64,000 bases of DNA. Source: Xanthomonas sacchari. Its GTDB lineage: Bacteria > Pseudomonadota > Gammaproteobacteria > Xanthomonadales > Xanthomonadaceae. This document shows, piece by piece, positions 50,053-60,208 of this stretch. Made by a program: the position numbers and the translations under genes. The stretch covers positions 2,709,001 through 2,773,000 of the forward strand of contig NZ_CP100647.1 in NCBI RefSeq assembly GCF_024266585.1, written 5' to 3'. Positions within the stretch are counted from its first letter, which is position 1, and the number at the start of each line of letters is the position of its first letter. The notes below the pieces were generated by a model. It saw only the letters and a list, made by a program, of their open reading frames with translations. It searched no databases and was not told the origin of the DNA.

Positions 50053-50146
50053 GGGAATCGGGAACGGGGAATCGGGAATCGTGAACGCGGTTCCCGCCAC
50101 CGAACGCCCGCTTTCCTCCATTCCCGATTCCCCATTCCCGGTTCCC
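50053..50146. repeat. Long inverted repeat of the GGGAATC family between flgE and flgF
   Basis: The 27-base arm at 50053-50079 (starts GGGAATCGGGAACGGGG) is complementary to 50120-50146 with two mismatches, around a 40-base loop. It occupies nearly the whole flgE-flgF gap. The RNA could form a strong stem that ends or slows transcription, or protects the upstream message. The same family occurs at 43235-43380. Confidence 0.85.
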
Positions 50147-50150
50147 TCCA

Positions 50151-50906
50151 ATGGACAAAGCCCTCTACGTCGCCATGACCGGCGCCCGCGCGTCGCTGCA
50201 GGCGCAGGCCACCGTGTCGCACAACCTGGCCAACGTCGAGACCTCCGGGTTCAAGGCGGCGCTGGCCAATACCGAGGCCTATCGGATTCCCGGCGCCGGT
50301 TATCCGTCGCGGATCGATGCGGTGCATATCGACCAGGGCTTCAACCGCGACGTCGGCGCGCAGCACCTGACCGGCAATCCGCTGGATGTGTCGCTGGATG
50401 CCGATCGCTGGCTGGCGGTGCAGTCCGCCGACGGCAAGGAGGCCTACACGCGCGGCGGCGAATTGGCGCTGACCCCGAACGGCCAGTTGGTCACCGCCAG
50501 CGGCCATGCGGTGCTCGATGACCAGGGCAATCCGGTGGCGATTCCGCCGCACCAGTCGCTGGAAATCGGCAACGACGGCACCGTGTCGATCGTGCCGCTG
50601 GGCGAAGCCCCCACCGCGATGAACACCATCGCCACCCTCAAGGTGGTGCAGGCGCCGGCGGACCAGCTCACCCGCCGCCCCGACGGCCTGATGCGCAACG
50701 TCAGCGACGATCCGGCCAAGGCCTTCGCGCTCGCCACCGGCAATTCGCTGCGGACCGGCGTGCTCGAGAGCAGCAATGTCGATGCCGCCGGCGCGCTGGT
50801 GCAGATGATCCAGTTGCAGCGCCAGTTCGAAATGCAGGTGAAGGTCATCAAGAACGGCGACGAGAACGCGCAGTCGGCCAACACGCTGTTGCGCCTGAAC
50901 GGCTAA
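50151..50906 (+). CDS. flgF: Flagellar basal-body rod protein FlgF
   Basis: The 251-residue protein begins [38 protein letters not shown], the N-terminal rod motif, and ends with [29 protein letters not shown]. FlgF is the proximal rod part between FlgC and FlgG. Its start is five bases after the right arm of the inverted repeat, so the ribosome site (TTCCCTCC region) is within the repeat and may be masked in the stem. Confidence 0.94.
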   Translation: MDKALYVAMTGARASLQAQATVSHNLANVETSGFKAALANTEAYRIPGAGYPSRIDAVHIDQGFNRDVGAQHLTGNPLDVSLDADRWLAVQSADGKEAYTRGGELALTPNGQLVTASGHAVLDDQGNPVAIPPHQSLEIGNDGTVSIVPLGEAPTAMNTIATLKVVQAPADQLTRRPDGLMRNVSDDPAKAFALATGNSLRTGVLESSNVDAAGALVQMIQLQRQFEMQVKVIKNGDENAQSANTLLRLNG

Positions 50907-50936
50907 GGCGCGCCGCGGCGCCCGCAGGCGCCGGTT

Positions 50937-50952
50937 TGGCACGGCACATGCA
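50937..50952 (+). promoter_or_regulatory. Sigma-54 promoter of the flgG operon
   Basis: TGGCAC (50937-50942), GGCAC, ATGCA: GG at 50938-50939 and GC at 50950-50951 are 10 bases apart. One base in the -12 element differs from TTGCA. It lies in the 103-base gap between flgF and flgG, 58 bases from the flgG ATG. Confidence 0.75.
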
Positions 50953-51009
50953 TCAGTCCCTGCGCCCCCGGCGCGTCGTGCCGGGGCCACCATCAGAGGA
51001 ATTCGGGTC

Positions 51010-51795
51010 ATGAATCAGGCTTTGTGGGTCGCCAAGACCGGACTGGATGCGCAGCAGACGCGCATGTCGGTCGTCTCCAACAACCTGGCCAACACCAACA
51101 CCACCGGCTTCAAGCGCGACCGCGCCAACTTCGAGGACCTGCTGTACCAACAGCTGCGGCAGCCCGGTGGTGCCAGCTCCTCGCAGACGCAGTTGCCCTC
51201 CGGCCTGCAGGTGGGTACCGGCGTGCGCGTGGTCGCCACCGCCAAGGATTTCGAGCAGGGCAGCCAGCAGCAGACCGACCGCGCCCTGGACGTGATGGTC
51301 AACGGCCGCGGCTTCTTCGAAGTGCAGATGCCGGACGGCACCTCGGCCTACACCCGCGACGGCAGCTTCCAGATCAACGCGCAGGGCGAGCTGGTCACCA
51401 ACAGCGGCTACCCGATCCAGCCGGGCATCCAGATTCCGGAAGGCGCGCAGTCGGTGACCATCGGCGCCGACGGCACGGTGAGCGTGCAGATCGCCGGGAC
51501 CGCCGCGGCGCTGCAGGTCGGCGCGCTGACCCTGACCGACTTCATCAATCCCTCGGGCCTGCAGGCCCAGGGCCAGAACCTGTACGTGGAAACCGCCGCC
51601 TCCGGCCCGGCGACGAACGGCACGCCCGGCCTCAACGGCCTCGGCAAGATCGCGCAGGGCGCGCTGGAAGGCAGCAACGTCAATGTGGTGGAAGAGCTGG
51701 TGAGCATGATCGAGACCCAGCGCGCCTACGAGATGAACGCCAAGGCCATCTCCACCACCGACTCCATGCTCGGCTATCTGAACAACAACGTCTGA
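51010..51795 (+). CDS. flgG: Flagellar distal rod protein FlgG
   Basis: The 261-residue protein begins [44 protein letters not shown], the FlgG N-terminal pattern including the distal-rod Asp/Phe stretch, and ends [29 protein letters not shown]. The distal rod crosses the peptidoglycan and outer membrane. An AGAGGA ribosome site is about ten bases before the ATG. Confidence 0.96.
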   Translation: MNQALWVAKTGLDAQQTRMSVVSNNLANTNTTGFKRDRANFEDLLYQQLRQPGGASSSQTQLPSGLQVGTGVRVVATAKDFEQGSQQQTDRALDVMVNGRGFFEVQMPDGTSAYTRDGSFQINAQGELVTNSGYPIQPGIQIPEGAQSVTIGADGTVSVQIAGTAAALQVGALTLTDFINPSGLQAQGQNLYVETAASGPATNGTPGLNGLGKIAQGALEGSNVNVVEELVSMIETQRAYEMNAKAISTTDSMLGYLNNNV

Positions 51796-51818
51796 TCCCT
51801 TCGCCTCCGGAATCCGCC

Positions 51819-52520
51819 ATGTCGCGCCTGTCCTCCCTCTCCTTCTCCGCCGCGCTGTTGCTGCCGGTCCTGCTCGGCGGTTGCGCCGGCCTGGGCGTGG
51901 CCGCCGGCGACGTGCGTCCGTACGCGCCGATGGCGCCGATCGTGCCGGTGATGGCGCCGCAGGCGCAGCCCACCGCCGGTGCGATCTACGCCGCCGGCCC
52001 CGGCCTGCAGCTGTATTCGGACCGCCGCGCCCGCGACGTCGGCGACCTGCTGACCATCACCCTGGTCGAAAGCACCGCCGCCAGCAGCACCGCCAACACC
52101 AGCATCAGCAAGAAGGACGCGGTGACCATGGCCACGCCGACCCTGCTCGGCGCGCCGCTGACCGTCAACGGCACCAACATCCTCAACAACGCCACCAGCG
52201 GCGACCGCAGCTTCGCCGGCAAGGGCAACACCGCGCAGAGCAACACCATGCAGGGCAGCATCACCGTGACCGTGATGCAGCGCCTGCCCAATGGCAACCT
52301 GGTGATCCAGGGCCAGAAGAACCTGCGCCTGAACCAGGGCGACGAGCTGGTGCAGGTGCAGGGCGTGGTCCGCGCCGCCGACATCGCCCCGGACAACACC
52401 ATTCCCTCCAGCAAGGTGGCCGAAGCGCGGATCGCCTACGGCGGCCGCGGCGCGGTCGCGCAGTCCAACGCGATGGGCTGGCTGAGCCGCTTCTTCAACT
52501 CGCGCATCTCGCCGTACTGA
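51819..52520 (+). CDS. flgH: Flagellar L-ring protein FlgH
   Basis: The 233-residue outer-membrane lipoprotein has a signal peptide with lipobox LGGC (Cys about residue 21), then the L-ring pattern [61 protein letters not shown] and [11 protein letters not shown] at the end. It forms the outer bushing of the rod. It is 23 bases after flgG. Confidence 0.95.
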   Translation: MSRLSSLSFSAALLLPVLLGGCAGLGVAAGDVRPYAPMAPIVPVMAPQAQPTAGAIYAAGPGLQLYSDRRARDVGDLLTITLVESTAASSTANTSISKKDAVTMATPTLLGAPLTVNGTNILNNATSGDRSFAGKGNTAQSNTMQGSITVTVMQRLPNGNLVIQGQKNLRLNQGDELVQVQGVVRAADIAPDNTIPSSKVAEARIAYGGRGAVAQSNAMGWLSRFFNSRISPY

Positions 52521-52528
52521 GGCCCGCC

Positions 52529-53647
52529 ATGAATCTCCTGTCCCTGCCCTGCCGCCTGCTTGCCGCCGTCGCCCTGTGCGCCGGCCTGGCCGCGCCGGCC
52601 GCGGCCGAACGCATCAAGGACCTGGCCCAGGTCGGCGGCGTGCGCAACAACGCGCTGGTCGGCTACGGCCTGGTGGTCGGCCTGGACGGCAGCGGCGATC
52701 GCACCAGCCAGGCGCCCTTCACCGTGCAGAGCCTGAAGAACATGCTCGGCGAGCTGGGCGTCAACGTGCCGGCCAACGTCAATCCGCAGCTGAAGAACGT
52801 GGCCGCGGTGGCGATCAGTGCGCAGTTGCCGGCGTTCGCCAAGCCGGGCCAGACCATCGACATCACCGTCTCCTCGATCGGCAACGCGATCTCGCTGCGT
52901 GGCGGCACGCTGCTGATGGCGCCGCTGAAAGGTGCCGATGGTCAGGTCTATGCAGTCGCGCAGGGCAACCTGGTGGTCGGCGGCTTCGGCGCGCAGGGCA
53001 AGGACGGTTCGCGGATCTCGGTGAACGTGCCCAGCGTCGGCCTGATCCCCAATGGCGCGACGGTGGAACGTGCGCTGCCGGACGTGTTCGGCAACACCGG
53101 CGAGATCACCCTGAACCTGCACCAGCCCGATTTCACCACCGTCTCGCGCATGGTCTCGGCGCTGGAAAGCACCTTCGGCCCGGGCAGCGCGCACGCGGTG
53201 GACGGCTCCACCGTGGCGGTGCGTTCGCCCACCGACCAGAGCGCGCGGATCGGCCTGCTGGCGCGCATCGAGAACGTCGAGCTGTCGCCGGGCGCGGCGC
53301 CGGCCAAGGTGGTGGTCAACGCCCGCACCGGCACGGTGGTGATCGGCTCGCAGGTGCGGGTCAGCCCGGCGGCGATCTCGCACGGCTCGCTGACGGTGAC
53401 CATCAGCGAAGGCACCCAGGTCAGCCAGCCCAATGCGCTGAGCGGCGGCCAGACCGTGGCCACGCCCAAGTCCACCATCACCGCCACCAACGAAGGCAGC
53501 CGCATGTTCAAGTTCGAGGGCGGCACCTCGCTGGATCAGATCGTGCGGGCGGTCAACGAGGTCGGCGCCGCGCCTGGCGACCTGATCGCGATTCTGGAAG
53601 CGCTCAAGCAGGCCGGTGCCCTGAGCGCGGAGCTAGAGGTGATCTGA
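52529..53647 (+). CDS. flgI: Flagellar P-ring protein FlgI
   Basis: The 372-residue periplasmic protein has a signal peptide ([14 protein letters not shown]) and the strongly conserved P-ring body: [70 protein letters not shown], and the end [31 protein letters not shown]. It needs FlgA for assembly. It is eight bases after flgH. Confidence 0.97.
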   Translation: MNLLSLPCRLLAAVALCAGLAAPAAAERIKDLAQVGGVRNNALVGYGLVVGLDGSGDRTSQAPFTVQSLKNMLGELGVNVPANVNPQLKNVAAVAISAQLPAFAKPGQTIDITVSSIGNAISLRGGTLLMAPLKGADGQVYAVAQGNLVVGGFGAQGKDGSRISVNVPSVGLIPNGATVERALPDVFGNTGEITLNLHQPDFTTVSRMVSALESTFGPGSAHAVDGSTVAVRSPTDQSARIGLLARIENVELSPGAAPAKVVVNARTGTVVIGSQVRVSPAAISHGSLTVTISEGTQVSQPNALSGGQTVATPKSTITATNEGSRMFKFEGGTSLDQIVRAVNEVGAAPGDLIAILEALKQAGALSAELEVI

Positions 53648-53648
53648 C

Positions 53649-54863
53649 ATGCGTATTTCGGCCGCTCCCTTCGATCTGCACGCCTCTACCCAGAACGATC
53701 CGGCCAAGATCGACAAGGTCTCGCGCCAGCTCGAAGGGCAGTTCGCCAACATGCTGGTCAAGAGCATGCGCGAGGCCAGCTTCGGTAACTCGCTATTCCC
53801 GGGCGAGAACCAGACCTTCCGCGACATGTACGACCAGCAGCTGGCCAAGGGCCTGACCGACGGCAAGGGGCTGGGCCTGGCGGCAATGATCGCCAAGCAG
53901 CTCGGCGGCGGGCAGCCGGCGGCGAGCGAGACGCCCAACACCGCGCTGGGCGCAGCCAAGGCGGCCAAGGCCTACTCGCTGGTGTCCGGCCAGTCCGGCA
54001 ACGGCCCGATGCCGCTGCAGGGCGAGGCCGCGCTCGGCGCCGGTGCCGCGGCCGGCGCCGGCGTCGGCCCGTGGAGCAGCGCCGATGGCGCGGCCCCGCA
54101 GCACCAGGTCGACCAGGTGCTGGACATGATCGCCGGCCGCGAGAGCAGCGCCCTGCACCAGGCCATCGGCAGCAGCCCGGCCGACGGCAGCGCCGGCCTG
54201 TCCTGGGCCGGCGCCGACGACCGCTGGTCGAACCTGCAGGCGGCCGCCGACAGCGGCAGCGCCATCGATCCCAGCGCCGCGGCGGCCGCCAATGCCGCCG
54301 CGGCCAGCCTCGGCGAGCGCACCCCGGAAGGCTTCGTCGCCAAGATCTGGAACCATGCGCAGAAGGCCGCGCAGGAACTGGGCGTGGACGCGCGCGCCCT
54401 GGTTGCGCAGGCCGCGCTGGAAACCGGCTGGGGCCGCCGCGGCATCTCCCGCGGCGACGGTGCCAGTTCCAACAACCTGTTCGGGATCAAGGCCACCGGC
54501 TGGAGCGGCGAGCGCGTGACCACCGGCACCCACGAGTACGTGGACGGGGTCAAGCAGTCGCAGACCGCCGATTTCCGCGCCTATTCCTCGCCGGCGGAGA
54601 GCTTCGCCGACTACGTGCGCTTGCTGAAGACCAATCCGCGCTACCAGCAGGCGCTGAAGGCCGGCACCGACATCCGCGGCTTCGCCCAGGGCCTGCAGCG
54701 CGCCGGCTACGCCACCGACCCGGCCTATGCGGCCAAGATCGCCGCCATCGCCGGCGGCCCGACCATCGGCCGCGCGGTCGCCGCGATCGGCAGCGCCGCC
54801 GCCGGCGGCATCGAACGCGTGCTGGCCAGCACCGTCGATTCGTCCGGCCTCGTGCGCCGCTGA
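53649..54863 (+). CDS. flgJ: Rod cap and peptidoglycan hydrolase FlgJ
   Basis: The 404-residue protein has the N-terminal rod-cap part (about 1-100, IDKVSRQLEGQFANMLVKSMREASFG), an Ala/Gly-rich linker of about 120 residues, and a C-terminal glucosaminidase domain (about 225-375) with the catalytic Glu in ALETGWGRRG and YSSPAESFADYVRLLKTNPRY. It is longer than E. coli FlgJ (313) because of the linker. It opens the peptidoglycan for the rod. The start follows the flgI stop by one base. Confidence 0.94.
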   Translation: MRISAAPFDLHASTQNDPAKIDKVSRQLEGQFANMLVKSMREASFGNSLFPGENQTFRDMYDQQLAKGLTDGKGLGLAAMIAKQLGGGQPAASETPNTALGAAKAAKAYSLVSGQSGNGPMPLQGEAALGAGAAAGAGVGPWSSADGAAPQHQVDQVLDMIAGRESSALHQAIGSSPADGSAGLSWAGADDRWSNLQAAADSGSAIDPSAAAAANAAAASLGERTPEGFVAKIWNHAQKAAQELGVDARALVAQAALETGWGRRGISRGDGASSNNLFGIKATGWSGERVTTGTHEYVDGVKQSQTADFRAYSSPAESFADYVRLLKTNPRYQQALKAGTDIRGFAQGLQRAGYATDPAYAAKIAAIAGGPTIGRAVAAIGSAAAGGIERVLASTVDSSGLVRR

Positions 54864-54874
54864 GGTAGCCGCCC

Positions 54875-56749
54875 ATGTCCATCCTCTCCACCGGTACCGG
54901 CGCCCTGCTCGCCTTCCAGCGGGCCCTGTCCACGGTCAGCCACAACGTCGCCAACATCAACACCGACGGCTACAGCCGGCAGCGGACGACGTTCGCGACC
55001 ACGGTCCCCAGCCAGTACGGCAGCCAGTTCATCGGCAACGGTACCCAGATCAACGACATCTCCCGCGTCGCCGACCAACTGGCGATCTCGCGCCTGTTCG
55101 ACAGCACCGGCGAAGTCGCGCGGCTGAAGCAGTTGTCCAGCCTGTCCAGCCGCGTGGACGGGCTGTTCTCGGACAAGGCCACCAGCCTCGCCGGGCAGTG
55201 GTCGAACTTCTTCGACGCCACCACCGGCCTGTCCTCCAACGCCTCGGCCAGCGCCAACCGGCAGAACCTGCTGGACGCCGGCAATTCGCTGGTCACCCGC
55301 TTCAAGCAGCTCAACGGCCAGCTCGATTCGCTGAGCAGCGAGGTCAACAACGGCCTGCTGGCCGGCACCGCCGAAGCCAACCGCCTGGCCACCGAGATCG
55401 CCAAGCTCAATGGCCAGATCGGCTCCAACGCCAACGCCGCCGCGCCGGACCTGCTCGATCGCCGCGACCAGATGATCAGCCAGCTCATCGGCTACACCGG
55501 CGGCAGCGTCATCCAGCAGGACGGCGGGATGATGAACGTCTATACCTCCGGCGGCCAGGCGATGGTGGTGGGCACCAACGCCTCGACGCTGGTGGCCAGT
55601 CCCGACCCCTACCAGCCGGAGCGGCTGCAGATCGCGGTGAAGACCCAGGGCGGCTCGACCCCGCTGAGCGAAAAGGCGCTGGGCGGGCAGATCGGCGGCT
55701 TCCTGGAGTTCCGCAGCACCGTCCTGGATCCGACCAAGGCCGAACTCGGCCGCATCGCCACCGGCCTGGCCAGCACCTATAACCAGCAGCACCACGCCGG
55801 CATGGACCTGTATGGGCAGATGGGCGGGGATTTCTTCAATCTGCCGCCGCCGACCGTGGACGGCAACAGCGCCAACACCGGCACGGCGGCGTTCACCGCC
55901 AGCGTCAGCGACCTGAGCAAGCTCGACGGGCAGAACCTGCTGCTGACCTACAACGGCACGAGCTGGAACGCCAGCCGCGCCGACACCGGCGCCAGCGTCC
56001 CGATGAGCGGGTCCGGCACCAGTACCGACCCGTTCGTGGTCAACGGCGTGACCCTGCAGGTATCCGGCACCGCCGCCAGTGGCGACAAGTTCCTGCTGCA
56101 GCCCACCGCCAACACCATCAGCAAGCTGTCGGTCGCCATCAGCGACCCCTCGCGCATCGCCGCGGCGACGCCGATCCAGGCCAGCGCCACGCTGAACAAC
56201 CTGGGCACCGGCAAGGTCAGCAACGTCACCGCGACCGACGCCAGCAACGCCAACCTGCTGACGCCGGCGAACATCGCCTTCATCGATTCCACGCATTACT
56301 CGATCAACGGCGGCGCGCCGCAGACCTACACCGCCGGGCAGACCATCAGCGCCAACGGCTGGAGCCTGACCATGGACGGCGTGCCGTCCGCCGGCGACAG
56401 CTTCGCGGTGGGTCCCACCGGGGTCGGCTCGAGCAACAACGGCAATGCCCTGCTGCTGTCCAACCTGGACGATGCCAAGGCCTTCAACGGCGGCACCATC
56501 ACCCTCAACGGCGCGGTGGCCGGCCTGACCACCACGATCGGCTCGTCGGCACGCCAGGCCAAGTACGCGGCCGACGCGCAGGACGTGATCCAGAGCAGCG
56601 CCCAGGATGCGCGCGACTCGCTGTCCGGCGTCAATCTCGACGAGGAAGCGGCGGACATGCTGCGGCTGCAGCAGGCCTACCAGGCGGCCTCGCGCCTGAT
56701 CTCCACCGCCGACACCCTGTTCCAGTCCATCCTGAGCGCGGTCCGATGA
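54875..56749 (+). CDS. flgK: Flagellar hook-associated protein 1 FlgK
   Basis: The 624-residue protein begins LSTGTGALLAFQRALSTVSHNVANINTDGYSRQRTTF and ends with SGVNLDEEAADMLRLQQAYQAASRLISTADTLFQSILSAVR, both conserved in HAP1. The central part is variable. It forms the first ring of the hook-filament junction and is escorted by FlgN. flgL overlaps its stop by four bases (ATGA). Confidence 0.95.
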   Translation: MSILSTGTGALLAFQRALSTVSHNVANINTDGYSRQRTTFATTVPSQYGSQFIGNGTQINDISRVADQLAISRLFDSTGEVARLKQLSSLSSRVDGLFSDKATSLAGQWSNFFDATTGLSSNASASANRQNLLDAGNSLVTRFKQLNGQLDSLSSEVNNGLLAGTAEANRLATEIAKLNGQIGSNANAAAPDLLDRRDQMISQLIGYTGGSVIQQDGGMMNVYTSGGQAMVVGTNASTLVASPDPYQPERLQIAVKTQGGSTPLSEKALGGQIGGFLEFRSTVLDPTKAELGRIATGLASTYNQQHHAGMDLYGQMGGDFFNLPPPTVDGNSANTGTAAFTASVSDLSKLDGQNLLLTYNGTSWNASRADTGASVPMSGSGTSTDPFVVNGVTLQVSGTAASGDKFLLQPTANTISKLSVAISDPSRIAAATPIQASATLNNLGTGKVSNVTATDASNANLLTPANIAFIDSTHYSINGGAPQTYTAGQTISANGWSLTMDGVPSAGDSFAVGPTGVGSSNNGNALLLSNLDDAKAFNGGTITLNGAVAGLTTTIGSSARQAKYAADAQDVIQSSAQDARDSLSGVNLDEEAADMLRLQQAYQAASRLISTADTLFQSILSAVR

Positions 56750-57951
56750 GCAATCGCATCTCCAGCGGCATGATCTTCAATCAGTCGCTCAACACCATGC
56801 TCGGCAAGCAGGCGACGATCTCGCACCTGCAGCAGCAACTCTCCACCGGCCAGCGCCTGGTCAGTGCGGCCGACGACCCGGTCGCCGCCGGCACCGCGGT
56901 CAGCCTGGATCGCACCGTGGCCGCGCTGGCCCGCTTCGGCGACAACGCCACCAACGTGCAGAACCGGCTCAACCTGCAAGAGAACTCGCTGTCGCAGGCC
57001 GGCGACCTGATGGCGCGGGTCAAGGATCTGGCGGTGGAAGCCAATAGTTCGGCGCTCACCACCCCCGACCGCAAGGCCATCGCCGCCGAGCTGAAGACCC
57101 TGCACGACAGCCTGCTGAGCCTGTCCAACAGCACCGATGGCTCCGGCCGCTACCTGTTCGGCGGCACCGCCGACGACGCGGCGCCCTTCGCCGTGGTCTC
57201 CGGCAACGTGGTCTACAGCGGCAACCAGACCCAGCGCAGCGTGGAAGTGGCGCCGGACACCAAGGTCTCCGACACCCTGCCCGGCAGCGAAATCTTCATG
57301 CGCGTGCCCACCGGCGACGGCACCGTCGACGCGCATGCGGCCGCCGGCAACACCGGCACCGGCCTGCTGCTGGACTTCAGCCGCGACAGCTCCGGCAGCG
57401 CCTGGAACGGCGGCAGCTACAGCGTGGTGTTCACTGCCGCCACCACCTACGAGGTGCGCGACAGCAGCGGCACGGTGGTCAACACCGGTACCTACGCCGC
57501 CGGAGAGAGCATCGGCCTGCCCGGCCTGAAGATGCGCGTGGACGGCGCCCCCGCGGCCGGCGACAGCTTCCAGATCGGTCCATCGACCACCAAGGACGTG
57601 TTCTCCACCATCAGCAACCTGGTCAACCTGCTCAATACCGATCCGATCACCCCGACGGCCAAGGCGGCGCTGCAGAACGGACTGCAATCGTCGATGCGCG
57701 ACATCACCCAGGCCTCGTCGAAGATGATCGACGCGCGCGCCGCCGGCGGCGCCCAGCTCGCGGCCATCGACAACGCCACCGACCTGCGCGAAGCCAACAA
57801 CGTGACCCTGAAGACCACCCTGTCCTCGCTGCGCGACCTCGACTACGCCCAGGCGATTTCCCAGTACCAACTGGAACAGTCGGCGCTGAAAGCGGCACAG
57901 ACCATCTTCACCCAGATGCAGAAGATGTCGCTGTTCGACCGGCTCGGCTAA
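56746..57951 (+). CDS. flgL: Flagellar hook-associated protein 3 FlgL
   Basis: The 401-residue protein has a flagellin-like N-terminus (LNTMLGKQATISHLQQQLSTGQRLVSAADDPVAAGTAVSL region) and C-terminus (LRDLDYAQAISQYQLEQSALKAAQTIFTQMQKMSLF). The combination and size identify HAP3, the second junction ring between hook and filament. It is last in the flg operon and is followed by a strong terminator. Confidence 0.95.
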   Translation: MSNRISSGMIFNQSLNTMLGKQATISHLQQQLSTGQRLVSAADDPVAAGTAVSLDRTVAALARFGDNATNVQNRLNLQENSLSQAGDLMARVKDLAVEANSSALTTPDRKAIAAELKTLHDSLLSLSNSTDGSGRYLFGGTADDAAPFAVVSGNVVYSGNQTQRSVEVAPDTKVSDTLPGSEIFMRVPTGDGTVDAHAAAGNTGTGLLLDFSRDSSGSAWNGGSYSVVFTAATTYEVRDSSGTVVNTGTYAAGESIGLPGLKMRVDGAPAAGDSFQIGPSTTKDVFSTISNLVNLLNTDPITPTAKAALQNGLQSSMRDITQASSKMIDARAAGGAQLAAIDNATDLREANNVTLKTTLSSLRDLDYAQAISQYQLEQSALKAAQTIFTQMQKMSLFDRLG

Positions 57952-57974
57952 ACAGCCGATATACCGGATATACC

Positions 57975-58011
57975 AAAAGGCCCGGAGCGCGGCGACGCCT
58001 CCGGGCCTTTT
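57975..58011 (+). terminator. Rho-independent terminator of the flg operon
   Basis: AAAAGGCCCGGAG (57975-57987) pairs fully with CTCCGGGCCTTTT (57999-58011) around an 11-base loop. It closes the operon 23 bases after the flgL stop. Confidence 0.9.
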
Positions 58012-58068
58012 CCGTTATACAAAAGACCGCCATCGCCGCTGGATAAGTAGACAACGCGCAGGCAGCCC

Positions 58069-58095
58069 TAAAGTTTGCCGAAGTGCGGCCGAGAA
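58069..58095 (+). promoter_or_regulatory. Distal sigma-28 promoter of fliC copy 1
   Basis: TAAAGTTT (58069-58076), 11 bases, GCCGAGAA (58088-58095). The -35 equals the FliA consensus and the -10 has one mismatch. It is about 190 bases from the ATG. Confidence 0.8.
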
Positions 58096-58162
58096 AGGCT
58101 CTCCGCGGTGTTCCAGGTGTTTTGCGCATCGCCGGAACGGCAAATTTTCTGCAGTAAATCGC

Positions 58163-58189
58163 TAAAGGTTGCGCGCCTGTCGCCGTTAC
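58163..58189 (+). promoter_or_regulatory. Proximal sigma-28 promoter of fliC copy 1
   Basis: TAAAGGTT (58163-58170), 11 bases, GCCGTTAC (58182-58189). The -10 is the same as in the flgM promoter. It leaves a leader of about 90 bases that is conserved between the two fliC copies. Confidence 0.75.
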
Positions 58190-58285
58190 TTATATCACCA
58201 GCCGCACTGGCCAAATTGATGGCCCCCTGCGGAGACTCCAGGCACCAACCGGTTGCCGGACAAATCGCTTAGAGGAGATATCAAA

Positions 58286-59473
58286 ATGGCACAGGTAATC
58301 AATACCAACGTAATGTCGCTGAACGCTCAGCGCAACCTCAACACCACCAGCGCCAGCCTGGCGACGACGATCCAGCGTCTGTCTTCGGGCCTGCGCATCA
58401 ACAGCGCCAAGGACGACGCCGCCGGTCTGGCGATCTCCGAGCGCTTCACCACCCAGATCCGTGGTCTGGACGTGGCCTCGCGCAACGCCAACGACGGCAT
58501 CTCGCTGGCGCAGACCGCCGAAGGCGCGATGGTCGAAATCGGCAACAACCTGCAGCGTATCCGCGAACTGGCAGTGCAGTCGGCCAACGCCACCAACTCC
58601 AGCACCGACCGCGGCGCGCTGAACTCGGAAGTCAAGCAGCTGGCCTCGGAAATCGACCGCGTCTCCAGCCAGACCAACTTCAACGGCACCAAGCTGCTGG
58701 ACGGCTCGTTCTCCGGCGCCCTGTTCCAGGTCGGCGCCGACGCTGGCCAGACCATCGGCATCAACAGCATCGTCAACGCCAGCGCCGCCTCGCTGGGCAA
58801 GGCCGGCTTCGCCGCCACCCAGACCGGCTCGGCCGCCCTGGCCTCCGGTACCGCCACCGCCAGCGGCAGCTTCTCCGGCATGGTCGTCAACGGCGTCACC
58901 ATCGCCTCGGTCTCGGTGGCCGTCGGCGACGTCGGCAGCGACATCTCCAAGAAGATCGCCTCGGCGATCAACGACAAGCTGGCCCAGACCGGCGTGTACG
59001 CCTCGGTCGACAGCACCAGCGGTGCGCTGAAGCTGGAATCGGTCAAGGGCGGCCAGGACTTCTCCTTCACCGCGGGCAGCGCCACCGGTGCCACCGGCGT
59101 CACCTTCAGCAACGCCGGCATCGCCGCCAGCGCCGCTGCCACCGCCGGCACCACCAACTACCTGGCCGACGTGGACATCTCCACCTTCCAGGGCGCGCAG
59201 AAGGCGCTGAGCATCATCGACAACGCGCTGACCTCGGTGAACTCCTCGCGCGCCGACATGGGTGCGATCCAGAACCGCTTCACCTCCACCATCGCCAACC
59301 TGAGCTCCACCTCGGAGAACCTGTCGGCCTCGCGCAGCCGCATCCGCGACACCGACTACGCCAAGGAAACCGCCGAGCTGACCCGTACGCAGATCCTGCA
59401 GCAGGCCGGCACCGCGATGCTGGCCCAGGCCAAGCAGGCCCCGCAGAGCGTGCTGAGCCTGCTCCAGGGCTAA
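58286..59473 (+). CDS. fliC: Flagellin FliC, copy 1
   Basis: The 395-residue flagellin has the conserved D0/D1 ends ([20 protein letters not shown] at the start and [17 protein letters not shown] with [15 protein letters not shown] at the end) and a short variable middle. The flg22-equivalent segment is residues 30-51, with Asp at position 43. The start at 58286 has AGAGGAG eight bases upstream. The protein is identical to that of copy 2, 2018 bases downstream; I count nine base differences in the genes, all synonymous. It makes up the filament and is exported with FliS. Confidence 0.97.
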   Translation: MAQVINTNVMSLNAQRNLNTTSASLATTIQRLSSGLRINSAKDDAAGLAISERFTTQIRGLDVASRNANDGISLAQTAEGAMVEIGNNLQRIRELAVQSANATNSSTDRGALNSEVKQLASEIDRVSSQTNFNGTKLLDGSFSGALFQVGADAGQTIGINSIVNASAASLGKAGFAATQTGSAALASGTATASGSFSGMVVNGVTIASVSVAVGDVGSDISKKIASAINDKLAQTGVYASVDSTSGALKLESVKGGQDFSFTAGSATGATGVTFSNAGIAASAAATAGTTNYLADVDISTFQGAQKALSIIDNALTSVNSSRADMGAIQNRFTSTIANLSSTSENLSASRSRIRDTDYAKETAELTRTQILQQAGTAMLAQAKQAPQSVLSLLQG

Positions 59474-59500
59474 GCGTCGCCAGCCGCATCGCACCACCGA

Positions 59501-59528
59501 GGCCCCTCCGCAAGGAGGGGCCTTTTTT
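59501..59528 (+). terminator. Rho-independent terminator of fliC copy 1
   Basis: GGCCCCTCC (59501-59509) pairs with GGAGGGGCC (59514-59522) around the stable tetraloop GCAA, followed by six T. Confidence 0.95.
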
Positions 59529-59529
59529 G

Positions 59530-60087
59530 TTCCCTGTTCCCGCCACGGGCCGTCGCATCTCGGAGGAAGCGCCATCTCCGCGCGTTGCCGGTCCTCGACG
59601 CCGAAGGTAAGCGCTGCCCTGCCTGGTAGGGCGGCGGCCAGCAGACAGCGTGGCCATGCTATTCGCGGTGATCCCCGTGCATGCGACCCGTTATGAGGGA
59701 TCAACGGGAGACGGCCAATGCCACCGACCGCCGGCGCTGTCGCGCGACGCGTGACCAATGGACTGGATGACGGTCAGCAGTTGGCGATGACAGCGGCCGC
59801 ATTCCAAGATCGCCTGTAAAGCGTCGTCAACGCCGTGCACGACCTGAAAGCACGCCGGCATTGCCCACATCGCTGGACGACCGACACTCCTTCTACTTCA
59901 TCGCCAAGGATGGCGGGAAGGCGATCGGAGAGGGAGAGGGAGAGATGGCCAAGCCGTCGCGTCGCGATGCGCTGCGTACCGGCAGGTCAAGCGTTCGCGT
60001 CGTCGACGCGACACACCATCGAGAGCATCGAGCACATCACTCCCTGCACGATTCGGGCCGCCCTTTCTTCGACTTGGGCAAGACGCC
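59530..60087. other. Inter-fliC spacer, no intact gene
   Basis: About 560 bases separate the first fliC terminator from the second set of promoters. Codon bias and GC distribution look unlike the neighbouring genes. Short open frames exist (59861-60097 would give 78 residues, MPTSLDDRHSFYFIAKDGGK at its start) but no ribosome site or family was found. It may be decayed coding DNA left from the duplication. Confidence 0.55.
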
Positions 60088-60114
60088 TAAAGTTTGACGA
60101 AGCGCGGCCGAAAC
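60088..60114 (+). promoter_or_regulatory. Distal sigma-28 promoter of fliC copy 2
   Basis: TAAAGTTT (60088-60095), 11 bases, GCCGAAAC (60107-60114). The -35 is perfect; the -10 has two mismatches, so it is probably weaker than that of copy 1. Confidence 0.7.
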
Positions 60115-60181
60115 AAGCCTTTCGCCGCGTTTCTGGTGTCACGCAAATCGCCGAAACGCCAAATTTTCGGCAGCAAATCCC

Positions 60182-60208
60182 TAAAGGTTGCGCACCGACT
60201 GCCGTTAC
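60182..60208 (+). promoter_or_regulatory. Proximal sigma-28 promoter of fliC copy 2
   Basis: TAAAGGTT (60182-60189), 11 bases, GCCGTTAC (60201-60208). Both elements equal those of the proximal promoter of copy 1, although the spacer between them has changed. Confidence 0.75.
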
